This document shows positions 17,158 to 25,912 of a DNA stretch of 43,606 bases, piece after piece. Location of the stretch: assembly GCA_964594065.1 (NCBI GenBank), contig CAZQKX010000030.1, positions 1 through 43,606 on the forward strand, given 5' to 3'. The position numbers were made by a program, and so were the translations under genes. The stretch is from 4572-13 sp964594065. Its GTDB lineage: Bacteria > Planctomycetota > Phycisphaerae > Sedimentisphaerales > Anaerohalosphaeraceae. Positions within the stretch are counted from its first letter, which is position 1. Every line of letters begins with the position of its first letter. The notes beneath the pieces were generated by a model that ran no database searches, was not told where the DNA came from, and saw only the letters and a list, made by a program, of their open reading frames with translations.

Positions 17158-18468
17158 ATGAAAATGAAACTATATCTATATCTTATTCTACTAGCATGCC
17201 TGATGGGCTCGCTACAGGCGGAAGATTTCGTCTCACGAGAGGTAAAGGGGGTTGGAAAAACACGGCAGCAAGCAATTAAAAACGCACTGTATGAGGCCGT
17301 CAGCCAGGTTCATGGTGTAATTGTGACATTCGGCACCGCTGACTCGGAAGTCTTTGTCGGCAACGTGGATGTCCAGCGGGAAGACGTCAATAAGTCCATT
17401 GAAATGGAAGGTATTTCCCTGCGTGCGCAGGACACGTTAACAGTGACACTGGCGGAAGGCCTGATCAAGTCATATGAGGTTACCGGCGAGAAAAAACTCG
17501 ATGACGACTCGTACGAAGTAACCATAATGGCACAGGTGTATGATTACGCCTCCCCGATCGACACGAGTAAGATTTCGCTGGCGGTATTCGATTTTGAAAC
17601 AACTCAGCCGGCGTATTCATTTGGAAATCTGATCCTCAAGGGGGAGGAAATCTCCACCCAATTTACACAAAAGCTGACGACGATGCTCCAAAGCAGTAAC
17701 CGGTTCAATCTGCTTGATCGTTCAAATGATCGGGCATTCGAAGCGGAAAAAAGACTGATGAAATCCGACAATACGGATTTGAAAGAAAAGTCGCGATTGG
17801 GCAGTGTCATCGGAGCCGATTATCTGCTGACGGGGCGGATTCGCCGGGCAACCCTGTCGGTTGAGAGAAAAATGGTGACGGCAACAGGGTATCCCGTGGC
17901 CGAATATGAGGCTCGGTTTGTAGCGGAAGTGCGGCTGCTCGTTCCCGCAACACGTCAGGTTGCGTTCTCGAATGAATATCGGATGCATCTGGAAACCCCG
18001 GAAGTTAAAAAACTCGTTGACAAATGGGAAACCGAAAAAGTTGACTACGATGAATTGAAAGATGTGTTTTTTGAAAAAGCTGCCCGTGAAATCATTGAGG
18101 AGCTTTTTGAGCAGGTCTCGCCCATATCTGTTGCGGCCATCAATGATAATAGAGTGATCCTTAATCAAGGCGGCCAGCGATTGAAGACCGGTGATGTTTA
18201 CGGCATCTATATCAAAAGACAAGAAGTGATTGATCCGGATACGAAAGAATCGTTAGGTGTTGCCGAAAAACAGATCGCAACGGTAAAAATCATTCAAACG
18301 CTTTCTAAGTTTTCATATGCCACTGTTATGGAAGGTTCCATCAGCGATGTAACAATCGGACAAGTCTGCCGGCTTATAAAATCCGATGTTCAGAATGATG
18401 AGGGGGTTGGAAAGAAAAGTAATATCGAGCGAAGTCCCTCCGGCGGCGTGAGAATGCCATTTGATTGA
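17158..18468 (+). CDS. Exported CsgG/FlgT-like protein
   Basis: This 436-residue protein has an N-terminal signal peptide (about 1-21, cleaved after QAE or nearby, no lipobox). Residues about 22-120 resemble the FlgT N-terminal domain ('REVKGVGKTRQQAIKNALYEAVSQVHG' in shortened reading). Residues about 140-320 carry a CsgG/curli-export-like fold ('ISLAVFDFE', 'RFNLLDRS', 'IGADYLLTGRI', 'AEVRLLVPATRQVAF'). The tail has an SH3-like FlgT C-terminal pattern ('LKTGDVYGIYIKRQEVIDP'). It closes the COG3014-ycfL-lpoB operon 27 nt after the LpoB-like gene. It is probably a periplasmic or outer-membrane-associated oligomer; a role with LpoB is inferred only from linkage. Confidence 0.72.
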   Translation: MKMKLYLYLILLACLMGSLQAEDFVSREVKGVGKTRQQAIKNALYEAVSQVHGVIVTFGTADSEVFVGNVDVQREDVNKSIEMEGISLRAQDTLTVTLAEGLIKSYEVTGEKKLDDDSYEVTIMAQVYDYASPIDTSKISLAVFDFETTQPAYSFGNLILKGEEISTQFTQKLTTMLQSSNRFNLLDRSNDRAFEAEKRLMKSDNTDLKEKSRLGSVIGADYLLTGRIRRATLSVERKMVTATGYPVAEYEARFVAEVRLLVPATRQVAFSNEYRMHLETPEVKKLVDKWETEKVDYDELKDVFFEKAAREIIEELFEQVSPISVAAINDNRVILNQGGQRLKTGDVYGIYIKRQEVIDPDTKESLGVAEKQIATVKIIQTLSKFSYATVMEGSISDVTIGQVCRLIKSDVQNDEGVGKKSNIERSPSGGVRMPFD

Positions 18469-18655
18469 TAATTCTTTCATGGAATCAGATAAAGCATAAT
18501 AGATTCGTTATTAAAAACCGGAATTATTTTCCGAGAGATTATACCAAGCCGAAGCGAAAGAGGATGCTTGGGGGCTCGATATTAGTGAATGTTCTGTGCT
18601 CAAAATAAACAACGAGGCTTTTTGAAAGAATTATCAAAGTCTTTAGGAGAGAGTT

Positions 18656-19360
18656 ATGTTTTTTTGGCTTTTAAATCGGAAACAGCAGCTAATCTGTGTA
18701 TTACTGACATGTTGTATTTTTATTATTGGATGTGCAGGACGTGATCCTAACCCAGTTCCTCTATACATACCTGGAGATGAAAACCTTAACTGTGAATTAC
18801 TAAAGGGAGAGATTTCACAGTTACAGGCAGATATGGAGCAAATACTTCCAAAGACAAACAAAGCCGGGCAAAACACATTATGTGTTGCAGGTGGCATGAT
18901 TTTAATCGTACCATTTTTCTTTATGGACTTAAAAAATGCAGAAAAAGTTGAGTTTGAGGCTATGAGGAACCGGCATAATCGCCTACTCACTTATGCTACA
19001 GCTAAAGGATGTGAGATGTCAGGGATTAAGGCGGAAAGAATACTTTCTATTGAAGAGTACAAAAAAATCCTTAAGGAGTACAAGAAAAGAAATCCTGAAT
19101 CTTCTAACGAGACGCCCATAATACATGTATCAGCAGAACATGAGTTTGTATTTGATAAAACAACTCAAAGGGGTTATATAACTGTTCAAGGTAAAGGATT
19201 AGAAGCCAGATCATGGATGATGAAAAAAATTGGAGAAATTGCTTCTTCTCAGAACATTCTCATCCAAGCTGGCGAAAAACCTCAGGATGGCTTCTATCGT
19301 ATATTAGATGAAGATGTTAAGGATGGTAAATACACTATTGAATTTGAAATAGTAAATTGA
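18656..19360 (+). CDS. Lipoprotein of unknown function with internal hydrophobic segment
   Basis: This 234-residue protein has lipobox IIGC (Cys26). After it comes 'YIPGDENLNCELLKGEISQLQADM', shortened here, which resembles the 'GDxxxxCxxLxxEI' pattern of small lipoproteins in other bacteria. A hydrophobic stretch follows (about 80-95, 'CVAGGMILIVPFFFMDL'), then a helical 'KVEFEAMRNRHNRLL' and a beta-rich C-terminal third. The first half recalls glycine-zipper lipoproteins; the C-terminal half is unassigned. The DNA is more A/T-rich than the preceding operon and is separated from it by 187 nt without a recognisable terminator. AGGAGAG precedes the ATG. Confidence 0.65.
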   Translation: MFFWLLNRKQQLICVLLTCCIFIIGCAGRDPNPVPLYIPGDENLNCELLKGEISQLQADMEQILPKTNKAGQNTLCVAGGMILIVPFFFMDLKNAEKVEFEAMRNRHNRLLTYATAKGCEMSGIKAERILSIEEYKKILKEYKKRNPESSNETPIIHVSAEHEFVFDKTTQRGYITVQGKGLEARSWMMKKIGEIASSQNILIQAGEKPQDGFYRILDEDVKDGKYTIEFEIVN

Positions 19361-19461
19361 CCGGTCATCTAAGGAAAATAGGGAATAGAGACAGAGGTTT
19401 CTTTCTGCCAGAAAATGTCATCATGCTTTCATAATACCGTTGCGCATCTTCCAATATCTTG

Positions 19462-21609
19462 CTATTTTCCGAAGTGGTTTGCCAGGCCGACGCGGAAGAG
19501 GGCGCCGGTGGGTTTGGCGTTGATGATCTCAACGAAGCCGTGGTGTGCCTCGGCAAAGCGTTTGACCAGGGCCAACCCCAATCCGGTACCGGTGGCCTGC
19601 CGGGTGGATTCATCGCCGCAGCGATAAAACGCCTCGAAGATCTTCTTCTGCTGGCTGCGGGCGATCCCCGGACCGTGGTCTTCGACCTCGATGACCGCGT
19701 AGTCTCTTTGTTTTTTGGTACGGACAACGATGCGCCGGTCTTTGGCACCGTTAGCATACTTCAGCGCGTTATCGACAAGATTGATAACGATCTGCACGAC
19801 CGCATCGCGATCAAATGTAAACGGCTCTAATTGGCCCAACTCCTGAATCAATTCAAAGTCCGCCCTCTCGGCATAAGGACGCATCATCTGGACAATCTCG
19901 GCAATACACTCATTGACATCGCCGGCCGTAAATTCATAGCGTTTTTTACCGCGTTGAATGCGTGAAAAGTCCAGCACATTTTCAATGAGCCGGCTGAGCC
20001 GTTCACTTTCCTGCCGCATCGTCACATAGTACTCTTTGCGTTTGTCCTCGGTTTTGACCCAATCCTTTTCCAGCATCTCGGTGTACATGCGGATACTGGT
20101 CAGGGGCGTTCTGAGTTCATGAGACACGGCGGAGATAAAATCGTCCTTTTTGCGGGACAATTGAACCTGCTCATACATATTCCGCCAGAATGTCACCAGT
20201 GCGATGGTCACCGCCAGCCAGACCACGGCAAGAATAGCAAAGAACCAGTTGCGAATCTGCACAACACGGGCCCGGATCCAGCCGGGCTGCTGTTCGAGCA
20301 GATTCAGCACAACCTCACCAAACCCAAAATCCAGCACGGCGGTATAGGCGGCATCCGGGCGTTCAGCCTTGGAAATATTATAGCCTATGCCCCGGTTTCC
20401 ATGGACAAACTTTTGTACTGATTCAGTAATTTGGCTTAAAAGATGTGTTTCATCCAGGCGGAATCCCTGCAGCATGTGCTTGTCTTCGATTTGTATATGC
20501 CGCAACAGGAACACCTGTCCGGCAAAGAGACTGTCGGTGCCATCGGCTTCCGGTACGATCATCGGCACAAACGGCTCGATCCGTGCCTGAATAAAATCTT
20601 CGGTTTGTGACTGACCAACATCGGGCGGGCCGGAGATATCGAGAACTTCTTCAGCTTCAGAACCAAATTGCTGCTGCTGATCCATAACCTGACGACCCAT
20701 TTGCCGTTGTCCAACAGCTGTCTGCTGTGATGAAACTGCATATGATTGAATCTCCTCCTGTTGCTCTTTAAGATACTGAACGGATGCATCTCTATCCTGC
20801 CTTGTCTGCCGCCCCCCCCCCTGACTCTGTGCACTCTGCAGGCGAGTGTTATACTCGTTTAAATCAACATTATCCCTGCTGTAATTGACTACTTGCGTTG
20901 TCTGCTGTGATTCATCCAGACTGATCGGATATCGGCTTCTGCGTCCGGTATCGGCCTTGGATTTTGAGGCAACCTTTTTACCCTGTACCGGTGAAGATAT
21001 AGCTTTGACCTGTTTCAATTCAACATCTGTAACAGGTTCGGCTAAAGCAAAAGCAACTTCCTGTTCAACTGAACGCGAGCGAGTCGATGAGCTGCGAAAT
21101 GAAAATTTATCGGTAAAATCGTATTCTTTTTCCGGCTCGGAAGGTTTGATGCGCCGGGCCTGCAGGCTTTCTCCATTGACCAATGACGGCAGTAGATTCT
21201 GTGTAATATTGTCAAGGTAATCTTTAACGGGAACAGATGCCTGCTCCGGGACCGCAGCATAGGGATTTGTGATCTGACTTGTTGAATCCAGTTGAAAGTA
21301 ACCATACGCCAGACCATTCGAGAAAGAAGTGGCCAGAGGACTTCGGACCAGAGCTGTTGCATCATTCGAAGCTACCGGCACATAGTAGTATTGATAATCA
21401 GTATAGGGTCGGCTTTGCTCGGCCAACATAAATGCATCCAGCTTCTTCTTGATATCAAAGCGGACCTGTTCGGCAACATTGATGAAATCATGCTGGCGTT
21501 CAGCGCGCAGGCCCTTTTCATGCATTCCCAGCGATGAGAGTCCCAGCACGCTAAGAACGAGCAATCCCAGCCCCATCACCAAACAAATTATCCAAAAACG
21601 CTTATGCAT
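19462..21609 (-). CDS. Sensor histidine kinase with long Gln-rich extracytoplasmic region
   Basis: This is a 715-residue kinase with TM1 at about 5-26 and an exceptionally long extracytoplasmic region (about 30-450) that includes a low-complexity Gln/Arg/Ser section at about 225-320. TM2 lies at about 455-475. HisKA has His497 (VSHELRTPLTS). HATPase motifs are 'LVDNALKYA', 'DHGPGIARSQQKKIF' and 'GTGLGLALVKRF'. All motifs are intact. It is paired with the response regulator upstream on the same strand (gap about 115 nt). The start is uncertain: a TTG at 21621 would add four residues, and neither start has a good Shine-Dalgarno. A run of ten C on the plus strand (20812-20821, ten G in the coding strand) lies inside the low-complexity part. 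Confidence 0.88.
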   Translation of the reverse strand: MHKRFWIICLVMGLGLLVLSVLGLSSLGMHEKGLRAERQHDFINVAEQVRFDIKKKLDAFMLAEQSRPYTDYQYYYVPVASNDATALVRSPLATSFSNGLAYGYFQLDSTSQITNPYAAVPEQASVPVKDYLDNITQNLLPSLVNGESLQARRIKPSEPEKEYDFTDKFSFRSSSTRSRSVEQEVAFALAEPVTDVELKQVKAISSPVQGKKVASKSKADTGRRSRYPISLDESQQTTQVVNYSRDNVDLNEYNTRLQSAQSQGGGRQTRQDRDASVQYLKEQQEEIQSYAVSSQQTAVGQRQMGRQVMDQQQQFGSEAEEVLDISGPPDVGQSQTEDFIQARIEPFVPMIVPEADGTDSLFAGQVFLLRHIQIEDKHMLQGFRLDETHLLSQITESVQKFVHGNRGIGYNISKAERPDAAYTAVLDFGFGEVVLNLLEQQPGWIRARVVQIRNWFFAILAVVWLAVTIALVTFWRNMYEQVQLSRKKDDFISAVSHELRTPLTSIRMYTEMLEKDWVKTEDKRKEYYVTMRQESERLSRLIENVLDFSRIQRGKKRYEFTAGDVNECIAEIVQMMRPYAERADFELIQELGQLEPFTFDRDAVVQIVINLVDNALKYANGAKDRRIVVRTKKQRDYAVIEVEDHGPGIARSQQKKIFEAFYRCGDESTRQATGTGLGLALVKRFAEAHHGFVEIINAKPTGALFRVGLANHFGK

Positions 21610-21652
21610 TAATAATCTCAAAAATTAAAAATCAAATAGCAAAACTTATGAA

Positions 21653-21671
21653 TCCCGATATCATCGGGATA
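21653..21671. repeat. Inverted repeat between kinase and regulator genes
   Basis: ATCCCGAT-ATC-ATCGGGAT is a perfect 8-bp inverted repeat in the gap between the response regulator stop and the kinase start. The flanking sequence 'TTCTTCGCTATGCTCAGAATGAC' is, in shortened form, a common intergenic phrase in environmental genomes. It may lower expression of the kinase relative to the regulator, which is inference. Confidence 0.5.
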
Positions 21672-21724
21672 ACTGTTTTAATAGATTCTTCGCTATGCTC
21701 AGAATGACCTTTCGCATTTTACAT

Positions 21725-22423
21725 TCAACATTCTACATTGTATCGGTACCCGGCACCGCGAACGGTCTGGATGAGTTCCTTTTGGGCACCCGCCTCAGAC
21801 AACAAATCCCGCAGGCGTGCAATATGCATATCCACCGTGCGTGTCTCGATGCCGTCCATGGATTCATGCCAGACTTTTTCGTACAATTCTTGTCGACTGA
21901 CCACTCGGTCCTGATTGGAAGCAAATAATTGCAGCATTTCAGCCTGCCGGGGACTGATGGCGATTTCTTTGCCGTCACAGGTCAGCTTGAGCCCCTCGGC
22001 ATCGACGGTAAACGGCCCGAAAGAAAACTGCTGGCCGACCGAACGTGAAGGATCGGTACGGCGCAGCACCGCGCGAATACGCGACAAAAGTTCTTCCAGC
22101 GAAAACGGCTTGGTGACATAGTCATCGGCACCCATATCCAGTCCGGCAATCTTTTCTTTTTCCTGACCCTTGGCGGTCAGCATAATGACCGGCGTCCGCA
22201 GACCCTGCTGCCGCCACATGCGGCAAAGCTGTTCGCCACTGATCTTCGGCAGCATCAAATCCAGCAGGATCAGATCGAAGTGATGCTCCGAGATGATGCG
22301 TTCGGCCTGCAAACCATCCTGAACAACCGTTACCGTAAAGTCGTGGAAATCCAGAAAGTCCTTTAGCCCTTCCCGGATCTTCGGTTCGTCCTCAACCACT
22401 AAAATGCTCTGCCCTGCTTTCAT
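21725..22423 (-). CDS. OmpR/PhoB-family response regulator
   Basis: This 232-residue regulator has a receiver domain (about 1-120) with acidic pocket 'VVEDEP', phospho-acceptor Asp55 ('LILLDLMLPK') and the conserved Lys in 'DDYVTKPFS'. It is followed by a winged-helix DNA-binding domain (about 130-232, 'ISPRQAEMLQLFASNQDRVVSRQELYEKVW', shortened, and 'TVDMHIARLRDLL'). It forms a two-component pair with the downstream kinase. An ATG at 22429 is possible, but the one at 22423 has AGGA at better spacing. Direct repeats TTTACA-N5 of the type bound by PhoB/PhoP proteins lie in its promoter region, so autoregulation is likely. Confidence 0.93.
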   Translation of the reverse strand: MKAGQSILVVEDEPKIREGLKDFLDFHDFTVTVVQDGLQAERIISEHHFDLILLDLMLPKISGEQLCRMWRQQGLRTPVIMLTAKGQEKEKIAGLDMGADDYVTKPFSLEELLSRIRAVLRRTDPSRSVGQQFSFGPFTVDAEGLKLTCDGKEIAISPRQAEMLQLFASNQDRVVSRQELYEKVWHESMDGIETRTVDMHIARLRDLLSEAGAQKELIQTVRGAGYRYNVEC

Positions 22424-22507
22424 GACCATATTCCTGAGTTCTTGTATTCCTGGATTCTTGAGTTCTTAACCATATATACATTATAGGCTAAAACTGCTCA
22501 TTGCAAC

Positions 22508-22524
22508 TGTAACTTTTTTGTAAA
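22508..22524 (-). promoter_or_regulatory. PhoB/PhoP-type direct repeat facing the response regulator
   Basis: Read on the minus strand this is TTTACA-N5-GTTACA, two half-sites exactly 11 bp apart. It lies about 85 bp before the regulator start, in mirror orientation to the pair at 22541-22557. Confidence 0.5.
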
Positions 22525-22540
22525 ACTGCTGTGTCGATAT

Positions 22541-22585
22541 TTTACAGACCCTTTACATCCCTTTGAGGGCCTTCTGACGTATACT
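22541..22585 (+). promoter_or_regulatory. PhoB/PhoP-type direct repeat and -10 of the VWA/DUF4139 operon
   Basis: TTTACA (22541-22546), five bases, then TTTACA (22552-22557) are followed by the -10 TATACT (22580-22585). At the normal -35 distance there is no consensus, as expected for an activator-dependent promoter. OmpR/PhoB-family regulators bind such 11-bp tandem half-sites. Confidence 0.5.
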
Positions 22586-22624
22586 TAAAGTGTGAAAACA
22601 ACGTCTTTTTGAAAGGAGATGAAC

Positions 22625-23941
22625 ATGAAAACCCAAGCTCACAAAATGACACTGATCGGTCTGATGCTGCTTGCGATCACTGCGGCTGGATGGGCTCAAA
22701 CGATCAATCTGACCGTCGAAGCGGACAAATCCGTCGCTGCTGCCGGCCAAAAACAACTGGTCTATCTGCGAGTCGGCCTGACTGGCTGTGACGCCGAAAT
22801 CTTCAAAGAACGGGTGCCCGTGAATGTGGCTATTGTTATCGACAAGTCCGGCTCGATGAGTGGCAGGAAAATCGAAAAAGCCAAAGAGGCCGCCATCCTG
22901 GCGCTGCATCGATTGAATTCCAGAGATATCGTCTCGGTCGTGGTTTATGACAGCGGCGTCGAAGTGTTGGTACCCGCGACCAAAATGACAAAGCGGAATG
23001 ACATCATTCGCAAAATCCGCCAGATCCATGCGGGCGGATCGACCGCACTCTACGCAGGCGTGCAGAACGGAGCCGAGGAACTGCGCAAGTTTTTATCACG
23101 CAACAGTGTCAACCGCATTGTCCTGCTCAGTGACGGGCTGGCAAACGTCGGACCTGAAAGCCCTTCGGCACTGGGTCAACTGGGCGCCAACCTGGTTGAT
23201 GAAGGCATCTCGGTGACCACCGTCGGGCTGGGGCTGGGCTATAACGAAGACCTCATGAGTCAACTGGCCTACAAAAGTGACGGCGGACATTACTTTGCAG
23301 AAACCGCCGATGAACTGGCTTCGGTTTTTGACCATGAATTCCAGCGTTCCCTTTCTGTCGTAGCCCAGAAGGTACAGATCGAAATTATCTGCGGCGAAGG
23401 CATGCGGCCCGTGCGAATTCTCGGACGTGAAGGTTCGATCAATAATCGCTCGGTCAAACTGGACATCCAGAACATTTACAGCCAGCATGAAAAATATGTC
23501 CTGCTCGAAGTGGAAGTTCCTGCCCACAAAAACAATAAAACCAGACAGCTTGCCGCTGTCCGGGTGAATTACCACGACATGAAAGAAAACACCACGCAAA
23601 AATCCAGTCACGGCTGCCATATCCGTTTTTCCGATTCAAAAGATGAAGTACAAAAACATCTCAACAAACGTGTAGCGGCCGATGCAGTCGAGCAGATCGC
23701 TATTGAAAATAATAAGCGGGCATTAGCATTACGTGATAAAGGTCAGACCAAAGAAGCGAAAAAAGTTCTTGGACGCAATGTGTATTACCTGCGCAGCCAC
23801 GCCGAACGTCTGGGCAGTGATAAACTGGATACTTATGCCACTGAAAATGAATCAGATGCGGACAACCTTGAAGGCGAAAAATGGGGCCGGCAGCGAAAAT
23901 CCATGCGGGAAAGTCAAAGCACCCGACAGACACAACGATAA
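22625..23941 (+). CDS. Exported von Willebrand factor A-domain protein
   Basis: This 438-residue secreted protein has signal peptide to about residue 25 (LLAITAAGWAQ) and a vWA domain at about 67-250 with a complete metal-binding MIDAS: DKSGS (73-77), the Thr in 'GGSTAL', and Asp in 'LLSDGLANVG'. The C-terminal half is beta-rich and then helical and charged ('EQIAIENNKRALALRDKGQTKEAKKVLG', shortened). vWA proteins mediate metal-dependent protein-protein contacts. No membrane anchor is seen. An ATG at 22619 is rejected because it would overlap the AAGGAG site, which has ideal spacing to 22625. It forms an operon with the DUF4139 gene 30 nt downstream and is divergent from the two-component system. 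Confidence 0.9.
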   Translation: MKTQAHKMTLIGLMLLAITAAGWAQTINLTVEADKSVAAAGQKQLVYLRVGLTGCDAEIFKERVPVNVAIVIDKSGSMSGRKIEKAKEAAILALHRLNSRDIVSVVVYDSGVEVLVPATKMTKRNDIIRKIRQIHAGGSTALYAGVQNGAEELRKFLSRNSVNRIVLLSDGLANVGPESPSALGQLGANLVDEGISVTTVGLGLGYNEDLMSQLAYKSDGGHYFAETADELASVFDHEFQRSLSVVAQKVQIEIICGEGMRPVRILGREGSINNRSVKLDIQNIYSQHEKYVLLEVEVPAHKNNKTRQLAAVRVNYHDMKENTTQKSSHGCHIRFSDSKDEVQKHLNKRVAADAVEQIAIENNKRALALRDKGQTKEAKKVLGRNVYYLRSHAERLGSDKLDTYATENESDADNLEGEKWGRQRKSMRESQSTRQTQR

Positions 23942-23971
23942 AAATTCACTTTTTTTTAGGAGAACCATAAA

Positions 23972-25774
23972 ATGAAAACGGTGTTATTCTTAATTGCGTT
24001 AATCTTAACAAGTCTGCCGGTCTTTGCGGAAACCCAGACCAACAACGGCATCATTACGGATGTTATTGTCTACCATGGACAGGCACTGGTTACTCGTACG
24101 ATTGAACTGAACAAGAATACCGGTGACATCGAACTGCTCATTGAAAACCTGCCGGATAAAATTCTGCCGGAAAGTCTCTATGCACAGTCCGGCAACGGCA
24201 TCCAGGTATTGTCCGTACGGTACCGCGAAAAAACCATCTCACAGGATAACCGCAAAGAAGTCAAGGACCTTGAAGCTCAAATCATTGTGCAGCAGGATCA
24301 ACTCCACCAGTTACAACGCGACAGAGGGCAATGCGAGATTATGTATAATCAATTTATAGCAATGTGGAAACTCAGCTTTGAGGGTGCGGATCTATCACTT
24401 GACCGGGCGGCATTTTCGGCCGAGTCGATGAAAGAGTATACCTCCTATCTCCAGGAGAAAAATGAGCAATTGCACACCAGGACAGTCGAGCTTGAACTCC
24501 AGATTAAAGCACAGGAACGCAAACTCAAAACGCTTAATGACAAGCTCAGCCGGCTTAAAAAGGGACACAAGCGCACGATCCGTCAGGCATTGGTGTATTT
24601 GCACATTCCCACTGCCGCAGAGTCCAACGCCGTGCAGCTTAGCTATCTGGTCAACGGCGCCGACTGGTCGCCGCAGTATAATCTCAAAGCCGAACCGGAT
24701 AACAAACTGGTTCGCACCGAATACAATGCCGTCGTACATCAGTCATCCGGTGAAAATTGGACCAATGCAACGTTGGCTTTGAGTACGGCAGTGCCCGCTT
24801 TGGTTGCCACACCGCCTGAACTGGACCCAATGAAAATCTCGCTCATTTCCGCAAAGGCAAAACACAGAGGTAGAATGATTCTCGGTACAGAGGTGGCCGA
24901 ACAAATCCAAAGTGATTTTTCAGTAGCAACCAGCTCTTATGCTTTCGCCGACCAGACACAGCAATTTGAGCAGCTTGCCCAGTCACGCCGGTCCAGTATC
25001 GCCAAAGGCATTAAGGCAAATGACGAGTTAAACTTTTTCGCACTCAACAACCAGATGATCGAGTTCGAGGCCGATAAACGCATGGTGCAGCAGTTGAAGA
25101 AACAAGCCGTCGCCATCCGCCGCACCGAAGGCGTCAGCGTCATGTACACCCTACCCGGCAAGCTGAGTCTGCCCAACAAGTCCGACCAGCAACTGGTTAC
25201 GATTGCCTCGATCAAAACTCCGGCGGCCTTTACCTTCATTGCCGCCCCGCTGCTGACCGATTATGTCTATCTGCAGGCTGAGGTCACCAACAACAGCGAA
25301 ACAATCCTGTTGCCCGGTCCGGCAGACATGTTCCGCAACGGCCGATTCGTCGGAAAAGGCGACATGACACTGGTCACCATCGGACAGACATTCACCGCCG
25401 GTTTTGGTGTGGATTCGCAGATCCAAGTCACGCGTGAATTCAAGGACAAAAAGATCGATACCTTTTTGGGCAACCGCATCGATGAGCATTACTATCGCAT
25501 CGCCATCGATAACTACTATGACAAGCCCGTCGCTCTGCAACTGATGGATCGGCTGCCCTGGACTGAAAATGAAGAGCTTGGCATCGAACTGAACAGTACC
25601 TCGCATCCGCTCAGTACGGATGCTGAATACCTGCGAACGGAAAAGGATGAAGGCATTCTGCGCTGGGACCTGAATTTGAAACCTGACACCATCGGGCAAA
25701 ATGCCACAATCGTCAATTACGCCTTTACACTGAAATATGACAACGACATGGCCATCAACACCGTCAGGAATTAA
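23972..25774 (+). CDS. Exported DUF4140/DUF4139 (mucoidy-inhibitor MuiA-like) protein
   Basis: This 600-residue protein has signal peptide to about residue 19 (SLPVFAE). The N-terminal DUF4140 domain (about 25-125, 'ITDVIVYHGQALVTRTIEL') is followed by a long coiled coil (about 95-210) and the DUF4139 beta-rich domain (about 215-600, 'LSYLVNGADWSPQYNLKAEP', 'FTFIAAPLLTDYVYLQAEVTN', 'LPGPADMFRNGRFVGKG'). The layout matches MuiA-like proteins, whose biochemical role is not known. The insert at about 295-385 is Gln/Ser-rich. It is co-transcribed with the VWA gene and ends at a strong terminator. A joint envelope or surface function is inferred. Confidence 0.9.
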   Translation: MKTVLFLIALILTSLPVFAETQTNNGIITDVIVYHGQALVTRTIELNKNTGDIELLIENLPDKILPESLYAQSGNGIQVLSVRYREKTISQDNRKEVKDLEAQIIVQQDQLHQLQRDRGQCEIMYNQFIAMWKLSFEGADLSLDRAAFSAESMKEYTSYLQEKNEQLHTRTVELELQIKAQERKLKTLNDKLSRLKKGHKRTIRQALVYLHIPTAAESNAVQLSYLVNGADWSPQYNLKAEPDNKLVRTEYNAVVHQSSGENWTNATLALSTAVPALVATPPELDPMKISLISAKAKHRGRMILGTEVAEQIQSDFSVATSSYAFADQTQQFEQLAQSRRSSIAKGIKANDELNFFALNNQMIEFEADKRMVQQLKKQAVAIRRTEGVSVMYTLPGKLSLPNKSDQQLVTIASIKTPAAFTFIAAPLLTDYVYLQAEVTNNSETILLPGPADMFRNGRFVGKGDMTLVTIGQTFTAGFGVDSQIQVTREFKDKKIDTFLGNRIDEHYYRIAIDNYYDKPVALQLMDRLPWTENEELGIELNSTSHPLSTDAEYLRTEKDEGILRWDLNLKPDTIGQNATIVNYAFTLKYDNDMAINTVRN

Positions 25775-25793
25775 TGGAACACCTTCTTTTTTG

Positions 25794-25840
25794 AACTGCC
25801 GCGGTAAAATCCAACCACCGCGGCAGTTTTTTGTTTTTTT
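25794..25840 (+). terminator. Rho-independent terminator of the VWA/DUF4139 operon
   Basis: AACTGCCGCGGT/ACCGCGGCAGTT (25794-25805 with 25817-25828) is a perfect 12-bp stem with an 11-nt loop, followed by T-rich sequence to 25840. Confidence 0.92.
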
Positions 25841-25912
25841 AGACATTGATTTCTCAAATTTTGAACCACCAAGAGCATGAAGAACAGGAAGTGAAATATT
25901 TTGTCATTTACG

